Below are positions 31,313-35,519 of a DNA stretch of 35,519 nucleotides, piece after piece. Made by a program: the position numbers and the translations under genes. The stretch is from Campylobacter_A concisus_Y (GTDB taxonomy: Bacteria; Campylobacterota; Campylobacteria; Campylobacterales; Campylobacteraceae). Below the pieces are notes generated by a model. It worked only from the letters and a program-made list of their open reading frames with translations. It made no database searches and was not told the origin of the DNA. The stretch is from the NCBI RefSeq assembly GCF_902460415.1, contig NZ_CABPTY010000005.1, positions 1-35,519 of the forward strand, read 5' to 3'. The first letter of the stretch is position 1, and each line of letters begins with the position of its first letter.

Positions 31313-31336
31313 ATAAATTATATTAATATAATTTAT
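31313..31336. promoter_or_regulatory. 24-bp perfect AT palindrome before eexN
   Basis: A perfect 24-bp palindrome centred on ATTATATTAATATAAT, the same 16-bp palindrome as at 20746-20761. It lies just after one gene and about 50 bases before the entry-exclusion gene. TATAAT-like sequences nearby (31358) could be the promoter it controls. Confidence 0.6.
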
Positions 31337-31388
31337 AGTAAAATAATAGAAAATAATATATAATTACATAAAAACAAAAGGAGAAAAT

Positions 31389-31667
31389 ATGAAAAGATCA
31401 ATTTTAGTTATAGCACTTTCTGCTTTATTGATTGGTGTTTTATCTGGATGCGGCGGCGAGGAAACAAAGAAAGTTGAAGAGCCAAAAACCGCTAAATACT
31501 ATAAAGATCATATTGACGAAACAATTAAGACATATGCTGATTGTGTAAGAAATAACCATTATAGAGATGAGGGTTACAATAGCATTAAAGTTAAAAATTG
31601 CAAGAATGCAAGCATTGCCTTAGATCAAAAAGGAATGTTAGATGAAGTTTATCAAAAAGTAAAGTAA
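31389..31667 (+). CDS. eexN: EexN-like entry-exclusion lipoprotein
   Basis: The 92-residue lipoprotein has a signal MKRSILVIALSALLIGVLSGC with lipidated Cys21. The mature part KTAKYYKDHIDETIKTYADCVRN and VKNCKNASIA follows the EexN pattern of an early Tyr-Tyr, a central cysteine and a later Asn-Cys-x-Asn-Ala. Such proteins reduce entry of a second copy of the same plasmid into a cell that already has it. AAAGGAGAAAAT precedes the ATG. It is followed by a small helix-turn-helix gene and a terminator. Confidence 0.82.
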   Translation: MKRSILVIALSALLIGVLSGCGGEETKKVEEPKTAKYYKDHIDETIKTYADCVRNNHYRDEGYNSIKVKNCKNASIALDQKGMLDEVYQKVK

Positions 31668-31674
31668 AGTCACT

Positions 31675-31833
31675 ATGACACTCAAAGAGCTTTCACAAAT
31701 AACTGGCATTCCATACGATACCTTATTGCGTTGGAATACAGCTAAAAAAGATAACTATCGACGAGCCTTGGTAAGGCTGCTAAAAGATGTTGATAGGTCT
31801 ATATTAATAAAATATTTTAAAGACAAACAATAA
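31675..31833 (+). CDS. 52-residue helix-turn-helix protein
   Basis: This small gene begins seven bases after eexN. The product starts MTLKELSQITGIPYDTLLRW, a typical helix-turn-helix opening, and continues as a basic helical domain NYRRALVRLLKDVDRSILI. AAAGTAAAGTCACT upstream is a weak ribosome site, so translation may be coupled to eexN. It is a candidate regulator of the eexN unit, and possibly of the vir promoter that lies downstream. Confidence 0.7.
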   Translation: MTLKELSQITGIPYDTLLRWNTAKKDNYRRALVRLLKDVDRSILIKYFKDKQ

Positions 31834-31837
31834 AAAT

Positions 31838-31883
31838 AAATGTATATTAGATGTTAAATAATGTCTAATATACATTTTTTTAT
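31838..31883. terminator. Intrinsic terminator before the vir promoter
   Basis: AAATGTATATTAGA (31838-31851) pairs perfectly with TCTAATATACATTT (31864-31877) around a 12-base loop, followed by TTTTTATA. It isolates the eexN unit from the vir operon. Confidence 0.85.
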
Positions 31884-32060
31884 AAAATACTAAGTTTAAA
31901 AATTAGTAAAATTTATCATAAAAAATAGCGTGAAAAAATAAAAAAGTAATATTTAGTGCTAAAATTATGCATTTTTACTTTTAATTAGCTTAAAAAGCCT
32001 TTCAATAGGCACTTTTAACAATATTCTCATTATCTAATATTCGTTTAATAAATAACTTAA

Positions 32061-32092
32061 TATAATTCGCTCCGTAATCCAAATATGGATTA
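32061..32092 (+). promoter_or_regulatory. Probable vir operon promoter with operator
   Basis: TATAAT (32061-32066) is the best -10 before virB2. No -35 is visible. TAATCCA (32075-32081) and TGGATTA (32086-32092) form a perfect 7-bp inverted pair just downstream, where a repressor would block the start of transcription. The upstream gap 31884-32060 otherwise holds only AT-rich sequence and a small imperfect hairpin (GCCT to AGGC near 32000). Confidence 0.55.
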
Positions 32093-32120
32093 ATATTTTA
32101 TTTTTGCGAAAGGACTTTCT

Positions 32121-32432
32121 ATGTTGAGTTATTCTCCTGTAGAGAAATCTAAATCCAGCTCTCTCAATCTGCTTTGCTTTGCCTGCATAGCTTTTTTTGT
32201 TTTCGTCCCAGATCTAGCGTATTGTGCTGGCTTGGGTAGTGCAGAAAAGCTACTTACAAAGGTTTCCGAGTGGCTAAAATACCTTGCTGTTGCCACAGTA
32301 ACTGTTGCAATCTTGGTTGTAGGCTATAAGGTAATTTTTGGTGGACAAACTATTCCAGAGTGTTCTAGAATTATCATTGGCGCAATTCTAATTGCTTCTG
32401 CTTCAACGATAGCTTCTATTCTGCTTGGATAG
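32121..32432 (+). CDS. virB2: VirB2-type pilin
   Basis: The 103-residue product is the major pilus subunit. A long signal sequence ends near DLAYCA (cleavage around residue 36), and the mature pilin of about 67 residues has two hydrophobic helices (LKYLAVATVTVAILVVGYKVIF and CSRIIIGAILIASASTIASIL) joined by a short polar loop GGQTIPE. The leader is longer than usual because of an extra polar N-terminus. AAAGGA lies six bases before the ATG. It is the first gene of the secretion operon. Confidence 0.93.
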   Translation: MLSYSPVEKSKSSSLNLLCFACIAFFVFVPDLAYCAGLGSAEKLLTKVSEWLKYLAVATVTVAILVVGYKVIFGGQTIPECSRIIIGAILIASASTIASILLG

Positions 32433-32448
32433 AATTGGGGATAGTAAG

Positions 32449-35229
32449 ATGGAAGAAGTAATATATAAAGGTCTAACACGCCCAGCAATGGTTTTTGGTG
32501 TTCCTATAATACCTCTCTTTGCAGCAAGTAGTATTATATGCCTATTGTCGCTTTATACTACTTTCTTGTTTTTAGGGCTATTATTTCCAACAATATTCAT
32601 AATGAGAGAAATAACTAAAAAAGATGACTTGATTTTTAGGACACTCTTTTTAGGGATGAAATTTTGGAAAACCCCAGCCAAAAAAAAATTTTTTCGAGAT
32701 AGAACAACATATATTACTTCTTCTTACGACAAAGTGCCTTTAAATTTTAATGCTCCAAAGCTTAGCATTATTCCGTTAAACTCAGTCCCAAATTTTAAAG
32801 ACATGATCCCTTACGATAGCCTTGTAGATAATTTTGTGATAACTAAAAATTTCGACATATTAGCTACATGGGCGGTTGATGGCATAGCATTTGAAGTTGA
32901 AGATGATGAAATGCTTGAATTTAATAAGCAAAAGATCAATATGCTGCTTAGACAATTTGATAGCAAGCAAGTATCTTTTTATGTTCATAGTGCGAGATAT
33001 AGCATTGAGGATAGCTTCAACGATTTAAAATTTAGTAATGAGTTTTTACAAGAGCAAGATAGAGCATACTATAACGGCTTCAATAAAAAGGAGTTGAAAC
33101 AAAACACCTATTATTTTACGGCAGTTTTTTCTCCTATTAACAAAGCTGCACTTCGTTCATCATTTAAAAAAGATAGCTTAGATAAACGTATTAAAGAGAT
33201 GAATGATTATATTAGGACGTTTAAAAACTACTGCGTAACCATTGATACAAATTTATCTGACTTTAACGCAAAAAGGCTTGGTAAATATGAAGTTGATGGT
33301 AATGTATATTCATCACAGCTAGAATTTTATAATTTCTTGATATCTGGTAAATTTCAAAAAGTAAGAGCTACCAACTCTCCACTATATGAGTATTTAAATG
33401 GCGATATCTCTTTTATATCTTTTGGCAGCTCAACAATGCATTTAAAATTTAACGACGGATCAAATCGTTTTGCAAAAGCAGTTGAGATAAAAGACTATCC
33501 AAATCACTCTTGGACTGGTATATTAGACCAGCTTATGTATGAAGATATCGACTATACAATTACTCAAAGTTTTGTTCCTTTACCAAAATCAAAAGCAAAA
33601 TACGAGATAGATATGCAAAGAAAAAGGCTAAATTCGGCAGAAGATGATGCAATTAGCCAAATTGAAGAGATCGACGACGCACTTGATAACTTGATAGGTG
33701 GAAACCTGATATTTGGCAGCTATCACTTCTCTTTAGTGATCTATGGCGATAGCGTTGAGGATGTTGAGAAAAAAAGTAATAGGGCTATGGCCGTATTGGC
33801 AAATGCTGGATTTTTGACAAGCTTAGCTGGTATTGCACTACCTGCAACGTATTTTTCTCAATTTATTACAAACCTTAGCATTAGACCTAGAATTTATACG
33901 ATAACTTCACTAAATTTTTCATCTTTTGTTTCTTTTCATAATTTTGTAAAGGGCAAAAGAGATAAAAATCAATGGGGAGAGGCAGTAACTATTTTTAAAA
34001 CCCCAAATAAGCAGCCATATTATTTCAATTTTCACGAAACAAATAAAGATGATGATTTTTCTAATGAGATTACAAGACTTGCAAATACTCTAGTCTTAGG
34101 ATATTCTGGATCTGGTAAAACAGTATTGATGAGTTTCTTACTTAACCAGCTTTGCAAATTTGCTGACAAGAATAGTTTTCCAAGCAATACTCCAGAGAAT
34201 AAAAAAAGAGCAAGTTTCTTTTATTTAGACAAAGATAAGGCTGCCATTGCAAATATCTTTGCGATAGGTGGTAAATACATTACACTTGATCTTGGAAAGC
34301 CAACTGGATTTAATCCATTTCAAGTAGAGGCGACCGAGCAAAACATTACAAGACTTCAAACACTTATTAAAATGCTAGTTACTAGAAATGGCGAGCAGCT
34401 TTTAGTTAGTGAAGAGAGGGCATTAAATACTGCCATTGAAGCTGTTATGACAAACTTTGAAAGAAAAGATAGAAAATATGGCATTTCAATGGTATTGCAG
34501 CACTTAACACAAAAAAATGAAGAGATCAATGCATTAAAATCTAGACTTAGCCTTTGGTCTTATGGTCAAAAATTTGGCTATGTGTTTGATAATGAAAATG
34601 ACACTCTAACACTTGATGATGAAAATATCAACGTTTATGGTATTGATGGAACAGACCTATTAAACGATGCTGATATAAGCTCAGTTACAGCATTTTATAT
34701 TCTTTGGCGTGTTATGGATCTAACCGACGGAAGACGTTTTGCTCTCTTTATTGATGAAGCTTGGAACTGGCTTTTAAATCCAGTAGTAGCAAACGAGGTA
34801 TTTAATAAGCTAAAAACTATCAGAAAACAAAACGGCTTTATAGTTATGGGAACACAATCGGTAGAGGATTTTGCAAAATTACCGATCGCAACTGCAATTA
34901 TAGAGCAATCTCCTACAACGTTACTCTTATCAAATCCAAAAGCGAATGAGAAAGATTATGTGGAAATTTTAAAGGTCACTAAAGAGGAATATGAGTTTGT
35001 TAAAACAACTCCTACTTCTAATAGGCAGTTTTTAGTTAGAAAAGGTAACGTAGATGGAGATAGAACAATAGCTGGCTTAGACCTTTCATCTCTTGGCAAA
35101 GCACACTTAGGAATTCTATCGACAGCTTCAGCAAACGTAGAAAAAATAGAAAATATCATTTACTCAGATCTGAGCTATGATGAAAAACTTGCAGATTTAA
35201 AAAAGATATACACAAAGGAGCAAAAATGA
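32449..35229 (+). CDS. virB3-virB4: VirB3-VirB4 fusion ATPase
   Basis: This 926-residue protein joins two normally separate subunits. The first 75 residues (YKGLTRPAMVFGVPIIPLFA and the following hydrophobic hairpin) are a VirB3 domain with two membrane segments. The rest is VirB4, the large assembly ATPase, with Walker A LGYSGSGKTVLMS near residue 549 and Walker B ALFIDEAWNW near 767. I choose the ATG at 32449, preceded by GGGGA at seven bases. A TTG at 32425 would overlap virB2 and has no ribosome site. Such fusions are known in campylobacterial secretion systems. The stop overlaps the virB5 start (ATGA). Confidence 0.95.
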   Translation: MEEVIYKGLTRPAMVFGVPIIPLFAASSIICLLSLYTTFLFLGLLFPTIFIMREITKKDDLIFRTLFLGMKFWKTPAKKKFFRDRTTYITSSYDKVPLNFNAPKLSIIPLNSVPNFKDMIPYDSLVDNFVITKNFDILATWAVDGIAFEVEDDEMLEFNKQKINMLLRQFDSKQVSFYVHSARYSIEDSFNDLKFSNEFLQEQDRAYYNGFNKKELKQNTYYFTAVFSPINKAALRSSFKKDSLDKRIKEMNDYIRTFKNYCVTIDTNLSDFNAKRLGKYEVDGNVYSSQLEFYNFLISGKFQKVRATNSPLYEYLNGDISFISFGSSTMHLKFNDGSNRFAKAVEIKDYPNHSWTGILDQLMYEDIDYTITQSFVPLPKSKAKYEIDMQRKRLNSAEDDAISQIEEIDDALDNLIGGNLIFGSYHFSLVIYGDSVEDVEKKSNRAMAVLANAGFLTSLAGIALPATYFSQFITNLSIRPRIYTITSLNFSSFVSFHNFVKGKRDKNQWGEAVTIFKTPNKQPYYFNFHETNKDDDFSNEITRLANTLVLGYSGSGKTVLMSFLLNQLCKFADKNSFPSNTPENKKRASFFYLDKDKAAIANIFAIGGKYITLDLGKPTGFNPFQVEATEQNITRLQTLIKMLVTRNGEQLLVSEERALNTAIEAVMTNFERKDRKYGISMVLQHLTQKNEEINALKSRLSLWSYGQKFGYVFDNENDTLTLDDENINVYGIDGTDLLNDADISSVTAFYILWRVMDLTDGRRFALFIDEAWNWLLNPVVANEVFNKLKTIRKQNGFIVMGTQSVEDFAKLPIATAIIEQSPTTLLLSNPKANEKDYVEILKVTKEEYEFVKTTPTSNRQFLVRKGNVDGDRTIAGLDLSSLGKAHLGILSTASANVEKIENIIYSDLSYDEKLADLKKIYTKEQK

Positions 35230-35519
35230 AAATCAAACAAATGTCTTTAGCTTGCGTTGCAGCACTAATGCTAAGCATTTCAACTCTCTCTGCCTCTGGA
35301 ATACCAGTTGTTGATGGTGCTCAAATAAGTCAAAGCCAAATCAACCACATTGAAGATGTTTTAAAACAAGCCAAAACCTGGGCTGAAGAGGCTAAACGCT
35401 GGGCTGATACCGCTGCACATTACAAAGAACAGCTAAACGCCTATGCAAAACAACTTGCTAGCCAGACTGGCATAAGAGATGTTGCGTCTTATCTTGAAGA
35501 TGTTAAAGAGCTTTATGGC
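35226..35519 (+). CDS. virB5: VirB5-like minor pilus protein (5' portion; continues at position 1)
   Basis: This is the start of the gene listed at position 1. The ATG overlaps the virB4 stop and is preceded by AAAGGAGC. It supplies the signal peptide beginning MKIKQMSLACVAALML. From 35244 onwards the sequence is identical to positions 1-276. Confidence 0.9.
   Translation, partial: MKIKQMSLACVAALMLSISTLSASGIPVVDGAQISQSQINHIEDVLKQAKTWAEEAKRWADTAAHYKEQLNAYAKQLASQTGIRDVASYLEDVKELYG
35244..35519 (+). repeat. 276-base terminal repeat (circular junction)
   Basis: These bases equal positions 1-276 exactly, in the same orientation and in the same reading frame of virB5. An overlap left by assembly of a circular molecule explains it. 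True duplication is unlikely because both copies lie inside one gene that becomes whole only when the ends are joined. Confidence 0.95.

Noticed and set aside
32425..32448. Extended TTG start for the virB3-virB4 gene
   Set aside because: It overlaps virB2 and lacks a ribosome site, while the ATG at 32449 has one and begins right at the VirB3 domain.

Overview
The window is one complete circular plasmid with a small repeat at its ends. Bases 1-276 reappear exactly at 35244-35519, so the molecule is 35,243 bp and was opened inside virB5. The low G+C, the AAGGA-type ribosome sites, the T-rich promoters and the protein families point to Campylobacter or a close campylobacterial relative. The species cannot be told from sequence alone. 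I see no antibiotic resistance gene.

Layout on the circle. (1) 32.1 kb through the junction to 10.6 kb is a tightly packed type IV secretion operon: virB2, a virB3-virB4 fusion, virB5, virB6, a virB7 lipoprotein, a small helix-turn-helix gene, virB8, virB9, virB10, virB11, virD4, a lipoprotein, trbM-like and two genes of unknown function, closed by a strong terminator. (2) 10.6-20.7 kb holds a type IA topoisomerase, an unknown gene, a VirB1 lytic transglycosylase and a 2154-residue adenine methyltransferase-helicase. Inside the 5' part of that giant gene a second 271-codon frame with its own good ribosome site looks like a real protein. (3) 20.8-23.3 kb is maintenance: a Toprim primase, a ParA ATPase, a ribbon-helix-helix protein and a helix-turn-helix protein. 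(4) 23.3-24.55 kb has a strongly promoted acidic protein, followed by a 217-bp tandem duplication. Each copy contains, on the minus strand, a promoter, a string of hairpins and an intrinsic terminator, which I read as two tandem small-RNA genes. (5) 24.5-26.8 kb is the mobilisation module: relaxase and MobC on the minus strand and an oriT with a long hairpin next to an IncP-type nick sequence. (6) 26.8-28.6 kb is an operon with a HipA/CtkA-like kinase and small partners. (7) 28.6-30.6 kb is the replication origin: a mobC scrap, a composite 22-bp iteron array and a Rep_3 initiator. (8) 30.6-31.9 kb carries small genes including an EexN-like entry-exclusion lipoprotein.

Together the genes make a self-transmissible plasmid. 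Relaxase and MobC nick oriT, VirD4 couples the strand to the VirB channel, VirB1 opens the wall, and topoisomerase and primase probably process the DNA. ParA and its neighbours would keep the plasmid, EexN would block redundant entry, and the methyltransferase-helicase and the acidic protein are candidates for protection against host restriction. The two observations most likely to be new are the tandem minus-strand RNA genes and the overlapping gene at 14333-15148.
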